Shown here: positions 19,059-29,654 of the stretch, piece by piece
Position numbering within the stretch: position 1 is the stretch's first letter
Layout: each line of letters opens with the position of its first letter
DNA from: Paramoeba atlantica
Taxonomy: Eukaryota > Discosea
Assembly: GCA_977017575.1 (NCBI GenBank)
Contig: CDRNVI010000044.1
Location: 124,001 to 188,000 of the forward strand
DNA: 64,000 bases
Direction: 5' to 3'
Notes under the pieces: model-generated
The model's database searches: none
What the model was told of the DNA's origin: nothing
The model's input: the letters and a program-made list of their open reading frames with translations, nothing else
Translations under genes and position numbers: made by a program

Positions 19059-19847
19059 ATGATGAACGGCCAGACCTCGCCTCAACGGCGACGTGGGATC
19101 TCCTTTCGACAGGAGTACGCCTCAGGGGGTCACCTTGCCCCCCCTCCCCCCTCTACTCCCACTCGCTCCCGAGCGCCCTCCATGGCCCATGATGCCACCT
19201 CGGAGTACATTCTCCCCTCCCCGGAGGCTGCCGATGAGAATAAATACACTGTCGTGCTGGACCTCGATGAGACACTGATCTACGCCCGAGAGGGACCGCT
19301 GTACGCCCGCCCCGGCCTGGAGGATTTCCTCACCGACCTCAGCGAGAACTGTGAGATTGTGGTGTGGACTGCCGGACTGCGGGCCTACGCCCAGGCGATT
19401 ATCCGCCACGTCGACCCGTTAAGTAAGATTCGACACTGTATTTATCGTCATGCCAAGTGGTTTACCGGAAAGGCCGGATACCGGAAGGATTTACGCACCC
19501 TCGGGCGCACCCTGGAGAAGACGATTATTATTGAAAACACCCCGGATTGTATCCGTGGGTATCAGCAAAACGGCGTCCTGGTGTCGGATTACGAAGGTGG
19601 GGAGCACCCGGATTACACTATCCCGGCGCTCTCGTCCCTGGTCTCGGCTTTGATCGAGAGTAGCCTCAGTGTGCAGGACTTTTTAGAGTCCAATGAGATG
19701 CTCGAAAAGATTTCAGTAAAGACGGATGTTGGGGACTACATTCAGTGTTACGCGTTAAACGTTAACGAGTGGAGACCGAAAGCGGAACGTACGAACCGCG
19801 ATCTTGAAAAGAGTACAGAGCAAGAGAAGAATGCTTTCATAGAATAA
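19059..19847 (+). CDS. FCP1/SCP-like HAD phosphatase (NIF family)
   Basis: This 262-residue protein has the HAD-type FCP1 homology domain from about residue 60 to 200: VVLDLDETL (D68, D70), VVWTAGL, and the later IENTPDC and VSDYEGGE blocks. Relatives include small CTD phosphatases acting on RNA polymerase II, Dullard-type phosphatases and mitochondrial Tim50. The N-terminal 50 residues are basic then Pro/Ser-rich, with no clear transmembrane helix. That favours a soluble SCP-like enzyme over Tim50, although the C-terminal extension is not diagnostic. Two ATGs occur in tandem at the start. The coding strand is C-rich at the beginning, like several neighbours. Confidence 0.85.
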   Translation: MMNGQTSPQRRRGISFRQEYASGGHLAPPPPSTPTRSRAPSMAHDATSEYILPSPEAADENKYTVVLDLDETLIYAREGPLYARPGLEDFLTDLSENCEIVVWTAGLRAYAQAIIRHVDPLSKIRHCIYRHAKWFTGKAGYRKDLRTLGRTLEKTIIIENTPDCIRGYQQNGVLVSDYEGGEHPDYTIPALSSLVSALIESSLSVQDFLESNEMLEKISVKTDVGDYIQCYALNVNEWRPKAERTNRDLEKSTEQEKNAFIE

Positions 19848-20133
19848 GAAATATAATCAGAGGTGGTACACCGTTCTTGTGACCTTCTTGTCTTACCATT
19901 TTCTGATAAAACATTAGAGATAACTCTTCTTGATAATTTTTGAAATAAATACGTGACGGACCCCTTGAAAATTTGTATGTGACTGAAGGCCCCGGGACGG
20001 GTTCTTTGAAATCCATCGCTCTGTTTTAATGTTTTAAGTACATCTGTTGCAAATACCTTTTCTATTTTGTTTTTTAACACTTTCCTTCGTCGACGAACCT
20101 TCCACCCATTTCTTTCTTTACTTTCTCACCCCG

Positions 20134-23100
20134 ATGTCGTTTCTCAGCGGTTTTCGACACCGTGACTTCGCCTGTGACGCCTCCCGCTATGAGTCCGACA
20201 TTGTCATTCACGCCATGCAAACCGCACTGATGAGCGATGCCGAAATGCTCCACCTCTCCACCGTGTCCGTGAATACGACCCATTTTGAATGCGACCCCCA
20301 ATTTCCGTGGATGCCGAAACTTCTCACTACGGATCCAAGCCCCGAAAAGAGCGCCTCAGAGCCTGCTGCTGAACGCATCACTCTTTTTGATCCACGAATG
20401 GGGAACATTGACATGGGACGGGACCTGCATAAAGGATGTACGACGTGTGTGGCCTCGTTTTCTTCCTCCTCCACTTCAGGACCCCATAATACTCAAAATG
20501 GTAGTAAATTTTCTACGCTTTCTACTCGAGACGCGGTCCATCCCCGATGTGGGGGCCACTTTGGGATTATCCGTCTTCCCCTCCGTGTGTGTCACCCCGT
20601 CGTGGCCCCGGAGGTGCTTACTCTTCTCCGGGTGCTTTGCTGGCATTGCCAGCGTCTGCGCTGTGGGGAGACGATTACGGCGCTTGCGGTGCAAGCGCTG
20701 CAGTGTGCGGATCACGGCCACACGCAGCAAGGGGAGAGTGTGCTGGAGGATATTGTGTTTCGTACCGCCAAGATTACGGTTTCCGGGGCGAAAAGAGAGG
20801 AGGTGATCATGCCGGAGGAGACGAACCCGGGGTTGTGTTCGAGTGCGACCATGGGGAGTATTCAGAATGTGCTGGAGAAGAGTAACTGCGAGAGAGCGGG
20901 AGGAGGCAAAACGGGTGAGGTGGATAATTATGGGTTATTGTTGCGAGGGAAAATTATACGAGCGGTTTTAAAGCGTTCGATGGCGAATAAATGTGTGCAT
21001 TGCAATCATATGCAGCCCCGGGATATACGACTTTTGGACAACGTGTTGTACTTCACTCTACCGCAGGATAAGAGGGATATTCCTTCCGCAGTTCTGGACC
21101 GGATCTCACGGGAACTCAAACTGTTCCGCAGGTCGTTTGCGTGGCTGTCTCCGGATGAGGCCTTTAAACTGCTTGCGAGTGCGTGGAGTAAGGAGGCGTT
21201 TATCCGCATGGCGTACCCGCCTTCAGGCGTACTCAAGCCATGGATCGAGTCTACAGAGTGGCCAGATCACAAACCCGACGAGTGGGCCTCGCGGTTTTTA
21301 CCTCAACAAGTTCTGGTGCCCCCGAATCACACACGTTATATCCACCCGGAGACAAACCGTCCCGGGTCTACCGTAGACACTGTAACCCAACTTCTGAGTA
21401 ATGTGATTCGGTACAGTAAAGAGTACACGGCCTGTGCTCACTCGGAGGCTGAAAACGTGAGTATTTTAAAGGAGCGCGCCTACAAACAGCTCCAGGCCAC
21501 GGTCAATATGCTCTATGAGGAGAAGATCACCTCGTTCACCAAAAAAGAAGGACTGTTCCGGAGTAACATGATGGGAAAACGCGTGAACCAGGCTTGTCGA
21601 ACTGTGATCACCCCGGACTCGTATATTTTCACCAACCAGCTGTGTCTGCCTCGTCGCATGGCCGTCCGGATGACCTTTCCCGATAGCATGTCGCTATGCT
21701 CGGACTCTCATCGAGCGCTGCTTACGAAATGTATTACGAACGGAACCATGCGGTACCCCGGATGTACCCATGTGGAAATTCAAAAAGATGGACACACCGA
21801 AACCATTGCGCTGGCGGGAAAAGAGCGACATTTGAAGCAAATCGCGGCTCGCATGCTTACCCACGTAGCCATGGGAGGCGATGTCATCCTGCATCGTCAT
21901 TTAATGGATGGCGATGTGGTTTTGTTCAACCGGCAGCCGACCTTACACAAACCCTCTATTGTCGGAAAGCGCATTATTGTCCGAGGAAATGACTACACTG
22001 TGCGGTTTCACTATGCCACCTGCAAAGGTTTTAACGCAGACTTCGACGGGGATGAGATGAATTGTCACGTTCCGCAAAGTGTGGCCGCAAGAGTCGAGGC
22101 GCTCACTCTGATGGATGCTAATCTGCAGTACTACGTCCCAAGTTCCGGACAACCGATTCGGGGTCTTATTCAGGACCATATTGTGGGGGCTTTTCTGCTC
22201 TCCAGTCGTGGTCGTACGGTAACCCGTACTCAATTCGGGGAGTATCTTTATGCGTTCGCTCACCCGATGAAACTCACGATTTCACTCCCCACACCTCATA
22301 TTTTAAAACCTTGTCCATTATGGTCGGGAAAGCAAGTGTTCTCCGAGGCCCTGCGGCTTACGACGTCTGCTCGACACAGTGAGAACGATGGGTTGTCGCT
22401 CCGGAACCGTTCCCATCTCTCCGCCTCATTTCTTCGAATGAATCCAACGGATCAGGAGGATGGGACAATTACGATTCAATCCAGTGAGCTGCTTGCCGGA
22501 GTGCTGGACAAAGCCAACATGGGGAGCTGCGAGAAATCGTTTATTCAGTACGTCGTGGAGACCTACGGCCACTCCGCGGGAGGGATGCTGCTCTCTGGTC
22601 TCGGTCGCATGCTTACGGTGTTCTGTCGCACCCGCGGGTTCTCACTTAATCTGGATGATGTGTTGTTAAAAGATGACCTCGTGGCGAACCCGAAGCTGAA
22701 TAAATCCCGCTCCCACATGCTGCAAAATGTAGATAACTGCTCACGAGGATCCACCGAACGAACGGTACTGCGAAGCATCTCGGAGTTAACTGACGTAATG
22801 AATCGGAGGCTGTTCCCCCATGGGACCTATGTGAGCTACCCGCGGAATAGTCTGCTGTTAATGACGCTGTCCGGTTCTCGTGGATCGGCGTCGAATGCCA
22901 CACAAATGTCGGTTTGCTTAGCCCAGCAGCTGTTTGATCACCAGCGGATTCGTCCGATGGCTTCGGAAAAAGTCCTGCCGTGTGTGTTTCCGCAGGATCA
23001 AAGAGCTCGAGCCAGGGGGTTCGTACGAGGCCGTTTCCTCAGTGGTGTGCATCCCGGGGAGTATTTCATCCACGCAGCTGCCGGGCGGGATGGGATTATT

Positions 23101-25164
23101 GACACGGCGATTAAAACCGCGCGCTCGGGGTATTTACAACGAGGTCTGGTGAAAGGCATGGAGACCACCACGCTGCATTGGGATGAAACCGTGCGTACCG
23201 GTGAAGGGGAGGTGCTGCAGTTTAAATACGGTGGAGATGGTTTGGATCCTTGTAAGTCATCTTCCCTGGCCCATTGGGAGTTTGTCGCGCGAAATGCGAC
23301 GGATTTAAGGCGAAGGTACGCCTCGTTAATTCGTGTGATGAAGGACACTATGCACGTGGGCCTGCGAGGGCTACGCAACGGGATGAAAGGGTTTTCTCCC
23401 AGTGATAAGCTAAAGCCTTTTGTGGATGAGCAACGAAACGAGCGGCAGTGGAAAAAGGAGATTCGTCAGGCGACGTCGTGCCGTCTGCTCCACGCTCGGT
23501 GTGACCCAGGTGAACCTGTTGGTATTATCGCGGCGCAGAGTATCGGTGAGCTGTCCACACAAATGACGCTAAATACGTTTCATCATGCAGGCACGTCGAT
23601 TGCGCATGTCACAGAGGGTATTCCTCGGCTCCGCGAATTACTGACCTACGCCAATGTGAGTGAACCGACGATTGTTCTCCCAATTAAAAACATCGGCGCT
23701 ACCGAGCAATTTGCCTTTTGTTGTCTTCGTGAGATTCTCACCCCTCTTAAGATGTATGATGCCCTTTCCGGAGCCGCACGCGTGCCCTACAGACATCGAA
23801 GTGTTCGTCGTGGAAGTTATTGTGAAATTGAACTCGACATTTTGTTTTCAGTAACGGAATTGGAAAATAGAAGGTCGCTGTTAGGCGCGTCGCCCCATAC
23901 CTTCTGTGAAGACTTTATCTACAGCGCTCAGAATTTGTTTCGAAGTGCTGTGCTTGTGGCTCATCGGGACATTCGTAAATCCGGAATCCTAAGAGAGTCG
24001 TCGGGAGCAGAGGAGGACAACTCAACAGCGGGTGGTAACACGACACACAGTGCTGCCCATCAGAGGAGTCACACAAATGAATCTGCTGAAGAGGCTACAA
24101 GCGACGCAGTGCCACACAGGACAGAATCTCACCAAGATACTGTGGACGACATTGCACAGTTTTTGGAATGTCAATCTTCTGCTTTTTCTGGTAACAGCGT
24201 TCACGGGAATGCAGCAAACACGGAGCGCAGTAAAACACCTCATCCGGCACAGGTCACCCATCCGGCTATCTCTGCCGAAGGCGCAGTACAGGGGGGCGCG
24301 CCTCCTTTCACCCAATGGGCCCGAAGCGCCATCACCATTTCCCTCTCCCGCAGCGGGATCTGTGTTCGCGCAAAAAACTTCCGAGCGCATTCCTACGACA
24401 CCGAGCGTGACTGCTTTGTGCTTTCCGGTTCCCTTACCCTTCCTGTGGACGCTGTGGTTGCTGTGGATGATATTCTTACTCACTCCCTTCGTGAGGTCTC
24501 ACTATCTTCTTCCAAACTAGACTATTCCGGAGAGATTTCCCATATTGATTTGCTTCGTAGCCGAACAGATTCTTCCGGAGAAATTGCCATCAAAGGAACC
24601 GCCGCGAAACTTTCCTTAGCCCTTCGTCTACGTTCCTGGATGGAATCCATTCTCTTCCGTACCCCTGCGGAGCGTATTCTAGAGTACAGCCACAAGAATA
24701 GCCTCGACTGTCCGTGCCCTGATCCGATCGCCCCTTTTTGCGAGCTCTCCACATTGCCTCCTCTCACCCCTGCCTCTATTGAGTGGCACCGGATTTTTTC
24801 CACCGACCCCAACGATATGGCAGAAACGTTTGGGATTGAAAGCGCCACAAATTACTTAGTTACCGATATGGTGCGACTGCTACAGAGTTATAAAGTGGAT
24901 TTACGGCATATTACCGTGCTCGCGGATACAGCCACCCATACCGGGCAATGCCTGGGGTTTCACCGTACTGGGATTGTGAAACAAGCCGTGAGTATGCCGT
25001 TCTATCAAATGACGTTTGAGACCGGAGGAAAGTTCCTGCATGATGGGGTGGTGCAGGCGGTCCAGGATCGGTTGCACTCGTTTAGTGGCTCCCTGATTGT
25101 GGGGAGGAGTCCGAAAGTGGGGACAAATATGGGAGAGGTGATGCTAGAGAGGGAAGGGGGGTAA
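20134..25164 (+). CDS. DNA-directed RNA polymerase I largest subunit (A190/RPA1)
   Basis: At 1,676 residues this is the normal length for the Pol I catalytic subunit, which transcribes rRNA in the nucleolus. The active-site block NADFDGDEMN (D636, D638, D640) binds magnesium. The bridge-helix/trigger-loop region (MTLNTFHHAGTS, 1144-1155) is followed by VTEGIPRLRELL. Pol I rather than II or III is shown by IRGLIQDHIVGAFLLSS, by ILKPCPLWSGKQ, and by a C-terminus (QMTFETGGKFLHDGV) with no heptad tail. Residues about 1288-1386 form a Ser/Thr/His-rich insert in the jaw, where yeast A190 has its expander loop. The first ATG in frame after the upstream stop is at 20134. The leader is strongly pyrimidine-rich. 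Confidence 0.96.
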   Translation: MSFLSGFRHRDFACDASRYESDIVIHAMQTALMSDAEMLHLSTVSVNTTHFECDPQFPWMPKLLTTDPSPEKSASEPAAERITLFDPRMGNIDMGRDLHKGCTTCVASFSSSSTSGPHNTQNGSKFSTLSTRDAVHPRCGGHFGIIRLPLRVCHPVVAPEVLTLLRVLCWHCQRLRCGETITALAVQALQCADHGHTQQGESVLEDIVFRTAKITVSGAKREEVIMPEETNPGLCSSATMGSIQNVLEKSNCERAGGGKTGEVDNYGLLLRGKIIRAVLKRSMANKCVHCNHMQPRDIRLLDNVLYFTLPQDKRDIPSAVLDRISRELKLFRRSFAWLSPDEAFKLLASAWSKEAFIRMAYPPSGVLKPWIESTEWPDHKPDEWASRFLPQQVLVPPNHTRYIHPETNRPGSTVDTVTQLLSNVIRYSKEYTACAHSEAENVSILKERAYKQLQATVNMLYEEKITSFTKKEGLFRSNMMGKRVNQACRTVITPDSYIFTNQLCLPRRMAVRMTFPDSMSLCSDSHRALLTKCITNGTMRYPGCTHVEIQKDGHTETIALAGKERHLKQIAARMLTHVAMGGDVILHRHLMDGDVVLFNRQPTLHKPSIVGKRIIVRGNDYTVRFHYATCKGFNADFDGDEMNCHVPQSVAARVEALTLMDANLQYYVPSSGQPIRGLIQDHIVGAFLLSSRGRTVTRTQFGEYLYAFAHPMKLTISLPTPHILKPCPLWSGKQVFSEALRLTTSARHSENDGLSLRNRSHLSASFLRMNPTDQEDGTITIQSSELLAGVLDKANMGSCEKSFIQYVVETYGHSAGGMLLSGLGRMLTVFCRTRGFSLNLDDVLLKDDLVANPKLNKSRSHMLQNVDNCSRGSTERTVLRSISELTDVMNRRLFPHGTYVSYPRNSLLLMTLSGSRGSASNATQMSVCLAQQLFDHQRIRPMASEKVLPCVFPQDQRARARGFVRGRFLSGVHPGEYFIHAAAGRDGIIDTAIKTARSGYLQRGLVKGMETTTLHWDETVRTGEGEVLQFKYGGDGLDPCKSSSLAHWEFVARNATDLRRRYASLIRVMKDTMHVGLRGLRNGMKGFSPSDKLKPFVDEQRNERQWKKEIRQATSCRLLHARCDPGEPVGIIAAQSIGELSTQMTLNTFHHAGTSIAHVTEGIPRLRELLTYANVSEPTIVLPIKNIGATEQFAFCCLREILTPLKMYDALSGAARVPYRHRSVRRGSYCEIELDILFSVTELENRRSLLGASPHTFCEDFIYSAQNLFRSAVLVAHRDIRKSGILRESSGAEEDNSTAGGNTTHSAAHQRSHTNESAEEATSDAVPHRTESHQDTVDDIAQFLECQSSAFSGNSVHGNAANTERSKTPHPAQVTHPAISAEGAVQGGAPPFTQWARSAITISLSRSGICVRAKNFRAHSYDTERDCFVLSGSLTLPVDAVVAVDDILTHSLREVSLSSSKLDYSGEISHIDLLRSRTDSSGEIAIKGTAAKLSLALRLRSWMESILFRTPAERILEYSHKNSLDCPCPDPIAPFCELSTLPPLTPASIEWHRIFSTDPNDMAETFGIESATNYLVTDMVRLLQSYKVDLRHITVLADTATHTGQCLGFHRTGIVKQAVSMPFYQMTFETGGKFLHDGVVQAVQDRLHSFSGSLIVGRSPKVGTNMGEVMLEREGG

Positions 25165-25469
25165 GGATGGCAAGGATGGGCTGTTCTTCAAAGAGGCGGT
25201 TGAGAACGAGGCATCCGTAGACTCTGCAACACGAAATTTATTGTAGGCAACTTTCCTAAGGAAATATAAATTGCACAGTAGCGTGATCGTCCCGTCTAGA
25301 TAAACGGTAGATCGTAATGCAAAAATAAAAAGAAAACTCTCCTATTTTATCCGTATTGTTCGCCATCGAAATGCATTTTTTTATGGTCTAGCATCCTAGA
25401 AACCACTTTTTTTCACCTTTTTCTTCCCTTTCCCCCACCTTGCGTGTCAACTCTCGCCTCCTCGCCGCC
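25165..25469. other. intergenic, no gene seen
   Basis: This 305-bp spacer between the Pol I and malic enzyme genes begins AT-rich and becomes a pyrimidine-rich leader (from about 25405) just before the malic enzyme start. No other feature is visible. Confidence 0.5.
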
Positions 25470-27389
25470 ATGACTACCTTCCCCTTTCCCTGTCGCTACC
25501 CCCTCCCCCTCTCCGACCAAAACCCTGCCGCACGTCACGGCGCCCACCCCGAGCTCTGCGCGACCATTGCCAACGAAACCCCCTCCCCGAACCCCACCCC
25601 TTCCCCGGTTTCCTCCCGCATCACCCCCTCCTGGGGTCCAACCTCCCCTCCCCCCGCCTCTCCCCCGCAACCCTCAACCTCAACCCCCCCCTCCCCCCCC
25701 TCCCCCCTCGCCCTCCTCCACGACAACACCCGCAACCACGGCCTCGGCTTCACCCCGCACGAGCGCGACACCCTCCGCCTCTCCGGCCTCCTCCCCGACC
25801 GCACCCTCGCGCTCCCCGCCCACGTCGCGGCGACCCACGCCGCCTTCCTCGCCCTCCCCCCCGGGCTCCCGCGCTACGCCTTCGCCGCGCGCCTCGCCGC
25901 CGCCAACCACACGCTGTTCTCCCGCTGGCTCATCGACCACTTCGCCGCGGTCGCCCCCTCCGTCTACACCCCCGTCGTCGCGGACGCCTGCCTGGGGTTC
26001 GCCCAGCTCTACGAGACCCCCAACGGGCTCTACCTCACCCCGAGGCACCAGACCCGGTTTCTATCGATTCTACAAAACGTCCATGGACGGGACCGAGCGA
26101 ACCAGGTTGTGGTCGTCACCGATGGGGGCCGGATCCTGGGCCTCGGGGATCTCGGCGCCCACGGGATGCCGATCCCGATGGGGAAGTTAGCGCTGTACGG
26201 TGCGATTGGGGGCGTGGACCTCTCGAGGACCCTCCCGGTGATGCTGGATGTGGGAACGAACAATGAGAAGCTACGAAACGATGGCACCTATCTCGGGTGT
26301 GACGCCCCCCGGCTCTCCGGGGAGGAGTACTACCGTATGGTGGATGAGCTGCTGCGGGGGATTCATGCGCTGTGGCCGAGGTGTGTGGTGCAGTTTGAGG
26401 ATTTCAGCAGTTCCCAGGCGTGGATTCTGTTGCGCGCGTACCGGGAGAAGTTGTGTTGTTTCAACGATGATATCCAGGGCACCGGGGCCGTGGTCACCGC
26501 GGGGATTTTGAACGCGATGCGGTTGAAGGAGGGAAAAGGAGGGGAGGGGGTGAGGCAACAGCTCCGGGACAGTAAGTTTGTGATTGTGGGAGGGGGGAGT
26601 GCGGGGTTTGGGGTGAGCTACGCCCTGCACCACGTGATGAAGGCCACCGCAGGACTGTCCGATGAGGAAGCGGCGGGGAATCTGTTCGTAATGGATACCA
26701 AAGGGGTGTTGCCGATCCGTCGGGCGGTCGGGGATAAGAAACCGCTCCGTTTTGTGGCCAAAGATTTGGAGAACCCCTCGACCTGTTGTGGGGTCACGCC
26801 CTCGGATAATCTCCTCGAGGTGATTCGTAAAGTAAAGCCGGCCGGGGTGATTGGGCTTACCGGAGCCCCAGGTACGTTCTCTGAGGATGTGGTTCGTTTG
26901 CTGAGTGAGATCAACCCCTACCCGATTGTGTTCCCGCTAAGCAATCCTACCTCACGTGCGGAGTGTACGTTTCAACAAGCCTTGGAGTGGAGCGCTGGAA
27001 ATTGCATTTTTGCCTCTGGGAGTCCATTTGAGCCGGTAGAATACAACGGCGTGATGCGCTACTCGAACCAGGCGAATAATATGTATGTTTTCCCGGGAAT
27101 CGGGCTCGGGGCGATACTCGCAGACAGTCCAGTGTTAACGGATGAGATGTTTGCAGCCGCAGCCCATGCGCTGGCCAATACGGTGACGACCGAGTCGCTT
27201 TTGAAAACACAGCAGCTGTTTCCGGGCGTCTCGAAGGCACGGAATGGGTCGGCCCCGATTGCACGTGCGATTGTGGAAATTGCAAATCGGGAGAGAGGGT
27301 GTGAGGAGGCTACGCCGAGTGTGGAGGAAATAAGGAAGAGGATGTATGAGCCGGCGTATGGCCCAGTAGAGGGTAAAGGAGAGAACTGA
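25470..27389 (+). CDS. NAD(P)-dependent malic enzyme
   Basis: This 639-residue enzyme decarboxylates malate to pyruvate with reduction of NAD or NADP. The malic N-terminal domain has YTPVVADACLGF, then VVVTDGGRILGLGDLG, GKLALYGAIGG, LPVMLDVGTNNE, the acidic metal site FEDF and DDIQGTGAVV. The nucleotide-binding domain begins VIVGGGSAGFGVS, and later blocks GVIGLTGAPGTF, FPLSNPTSRAE and FASGSPF are typical. Residues about 30-85 are a Pro/Ser-rich stretch absent from most relatives, either a linker or part of an unusual leader. Targeting cannot be told with confidence. The first ATG is at 25470. The coding strand is extremely C-rich for the first 600 bases and G-rich afterwards. Confidence 0.95.
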   Translation: MTTFPFPCRYPLPLSDQNPAARHGAHPELCATIANETPSPNPTPSPVSSRITPSWGPTSPPPASPPQPSTSTPPSPPSPLALLHDNTRNHGLGFTPHERDTLRLSGLLPDRTLALPAHVAATHAAFLALPPGLPRYAFAARLAAANHTLFSRWLIDHFAAVAPSVYTPVVADACLGFAQLYETPNGLYLTPRHQTRFLSILQNVHGRDRANQVVVVTDGGRILGLGDLGAHGMPIPMGKLALYGAIGGVDLSRTLPVMLDVGTNNEKLRNDGTYLGCDAPRLSGEEYYRMVDELLRGIHALWPRCVVQFEDFSSSQAWILLRAYREKLCCFNDDIQGTGAVVTAGILNAMRLKEGKGGEGVRQQLRDSKFVIVGGGSAGFGVSYALHHVMKATAGLSDEEAAGNLFVMDTKGVLPIRRAVGDKKPLRFVAKDLENPSTCCGVTPSDNLLEVIRKVKPAGVIGLTGAPGTFSEDVVRLLSEINPYPIVFPLSNPTSRAECTFQQALEWSAGNCIFASGSPFEPVEYNGVMRYSNQANNMYVFPGIGLGAILADSPVLTDEMFAAAAHALANTVTTESLLKTQQLFPGVSKARNGSAPIARAIVEIANRERGCEEATPSVEEIRKRMYEPAYGPVEGKGEN

Positions 27390-27997
27390 ATGGGTATGTG
27401 AGAGTGAAGGGGGGTGGGTTAGCGTGGGTGTGAGTAGGTACTTTGTACTTGGATGGATTGGACATGGACAATGGGAAATGTTTTTACCGAAAAAGAATGT
27501 TTGTTGACCCAAATTGGACGAGAAATTGAAACGAATGAAATGCGGATGTGGTTAGAAGTGGTCTAAATCTCGGAAAAAGGTGACAAAGGTGTTTTTATTG
27601 AGAGCAGAACTTTGAGCACGATCTACTACTTGACGTTTCTATTTAAGCTCTATTCTTAATACTTTTTGGTCCAATACAAACTTAGTAGCACTTAAACATA
27701 AGTGGTTCTTATCAAAAATGTGTCTCTCCATGACAAATAAATGCGACCTATAAAGTCGTAAATGTATAGCATGAGTTGGCTGACTTGAGTGTAAAAATTT
27801 GTGGGTGACGTAAATTGACGGGTCAGACGATTGCAATTTCTTTCTCTTTGTCTTTGAATGCAAACACGCGACTTGCCTTCCTCCGTCTCATGCTGAACTG
27901 CACGCTTTTTGCAACTCCAAGGGCGAAAGATCAAAAGAGCCCTGGTGTCCAATGGGCCCTTGAATACACTCCATTTTGAAGGACAGCGCATCGCAAG
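27390..27997. other. intergenic, no gene seen
   Basis: A 608-bp spacer. G/T-rich at first, continuing the skew of the malic enzyme 3' end, then AT-rich. No gene, RNA or repeat is supported. Confidence 0.45.
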
Positions 27998-29338
27998 ATG
28001 GGATCTCCTGATTACTCGGGGGTGTTAAAAAAGCAGTGTGGTACGTTCCGTGGGCTGAAAACGGAACGCTATTTTGAGCTCTATGGTTGCTGTCTCACAT
28101 ATTTTCGAGACTGCGTAAATTGTGGTAAAGGAAAACCAGATGGTGTACTTAACTTAGACCAATCTTTTTGCGAAGACGAGGGAGACCACCGATTCTCACT
28201 CTCAGGACCACAATTGAAGAGGAAATATGTCTTTGAAGCACCAACATTAAAAGAAAAAGTCGCTTGGGTACATAAATTACAATGTGTATTAGAAGACTAT
28301 AGGGATTCGATTTCTCGAAGCAAGAGTTCAATTCTCTACAGCCGTCATGCGACATCGACAGTTGCGTTAGACGATTTCGAAGCGTTAGCGGTGATCGGAC
28401 GAGGTGCATTTGGCAAAGTGATGAAAGTACGCAAGAAGGATACGAACGAAATTTTTGCTATGAAAACGTTATGTAAGAACGTGATTGAGGAGCGAAATCT
28501 GATCGAACATACCATTGCGGAGAAGAGCATTCTTGAGAAGTTGCAACACCCTTTCATTGTGGGTCTTCACTATGCCTTCCAGACGAGCCGCAAGCTACAC
28601 CTGGTGCTCGATTTTCTAAGCGGTGGGGAACTTTTTTATCACATGCAGAACACAGGCCGACTTGGCGAGGACCGTGCACGTTTCTACACGGCCGAAATCG
28701 GTCTTGCCCTCGGGCACATCCACTCACACAATATCATTTATCGCGATCTTAAACCAGAAAATGTTGTTTTGGATAAAGATGGTCATGTTTGTCTGACAGA
28801 TTTCGGCTTAGCCAAGACCAACGTGAGAGGATGTTCTGCGAAAACTTTCTGCGGTACTCCGGAGTATCTCGCGCCCGAGTTTTTAACCGCCACGGCACAT
28901 GGAAAGGAAGTGGACTGGTGGTCACTTGGAGTTCTTCTCTACGAAATGCTACATGGTCTTCCCCCTTTCTACAGCGAGAATGTCTGTGACATGTATGAAC
29001 TGATTTTACACAAGAACTTGGAGTTTTCCTCGGATTGCAGCCCCGAAGCTGAGGACTTATGTCGAAAACTTTTGGAACGAGACCCGACGAAACGTCTCAA
29101 TGACATGAAGACATTTTCCTGCCAACCTTTCTTCTTGAGTTTGGACTTTGAGATGCTGCTGCGGCGTGAGATCAAACCTCCGTTTGTACCAGATCACTCT
29201 CAACTGAATTTTGATCGCCAGTTTACCACGACTTCGCCGAGATTTTCTTTTTGTCCAAGAGACGCTTGTAGCAGTGGTATTAAATACGCTGGGTTCTCCA
29301 TAGCAGGAGAGAGTTCAGGTACTCATTCGAAACATTAA
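27998..29338 (+). CDS. PH-domain AGC protein kinase (Akt/PKB-like)
   Basis: This 446-residue kinase has an N-terminal pleckstrin-homology domain (about 4-103; YSGVLKKQCG, VAWVHKLQ) expected to bind phosphoinositides or membranes, then a protein kinase domain (about 126-385). The glycine loop is GRGAFGKV (135-142), with K156 for ATP, YRDLKPEN (D250), DFG at 268-270, and the AGC activation loop KTFCGTPEYLAPE with T283 as the probable PDK1-type site. The C-terminal extension has FDRQFTTTSPR, like the AGC turn motif. The final hydrophobic motif is degenerate (YAGFSI rather than FxxFSY). The order PH, kinase, AGC tail is that of Akt/PKB. Orthology to Akt itself is inferred from order only. Confidence 0.92.
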   Translation: MGSPDYSGVLKKQCGTFRGLKTERYFELYGCCLTYFRDCVNCGKGKPDGVLNLDQSFCEDEGDHRFSLSGPQLKRKYVFEAPTLKEKVAWVHKLQCVLEDYRDSISRSKSSILYSRHATSTVALDDFEALAVIGRGAFGKVMKVRKKDTNEIFAMKTLCKNVIEERNLIEHTIAEKSILEKLQHPFIVGLHYAFQTSRKLHLVLDFLSGGELFYHMQNTGRLGEDRARFYTAEIGLALGHIHSHNIIYRDLKPENVVLDKDGHVCLTDFGLAKTNVRGCSAKTFCGTPEYLAPEFLTATAHGKEVDWWSLGVLLYEMLHGLPPFYSENVCDMYELILHKNLEFSSDCSPEAEDLCRKLLERDPTKRLNDMKTFSCQPFFLSLDFEMLLRREIKPPFVPDHSQLNFDRQFTTTSPRFSFCPRDACSSGIKYAGFSIAGESSGTHSKH

Positions 29339-29654
29339 ACTGTAAGATATCCATGTGGCATGCAAGATACTAGGTCTTCGAATAGTACAGTAAACTAGAG
29401 ACATACTGCATGTCTACTGTATGATACAGCAAAAAATTACTGTGTTACGCACCTTCACGCAGACAAATGTTTCACCATTATTGGGCTTTGTTTTGGCATA
29501 TTTTTATCTGCCAGTTTCTCATCGAAAACTCTTTTTATTGAATATAATTAAGAACTTAACCTTCGTTCTCCCTTCCCCACTTCCGGGCTTTTGCGCTTTC
29601 TTACCTTTTTGTATTTTCTTCATTTATTCTCTTTACATCCCGATATAGATGTAA
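29339..29654. other. intergenic with long pyrimidine-rich leader
   Basis: The first part is AT-rich without features. From about 29560 to 29645 the + strand is almost all C and T, running up to the start of the LYR gene. Such pyrimidine-rich leaders precede several genes here. Confidence 0.45.

Noticed and set aside
18186-19085. 299-codon minus-strand open frame opposite the thiamine pyrophosphokinase 3' end
   Set aside because: It is a mirror of the G-rich coding strand, rich in Pro, His and Arg with no domain, and overlaps two well-supported + strand genes.
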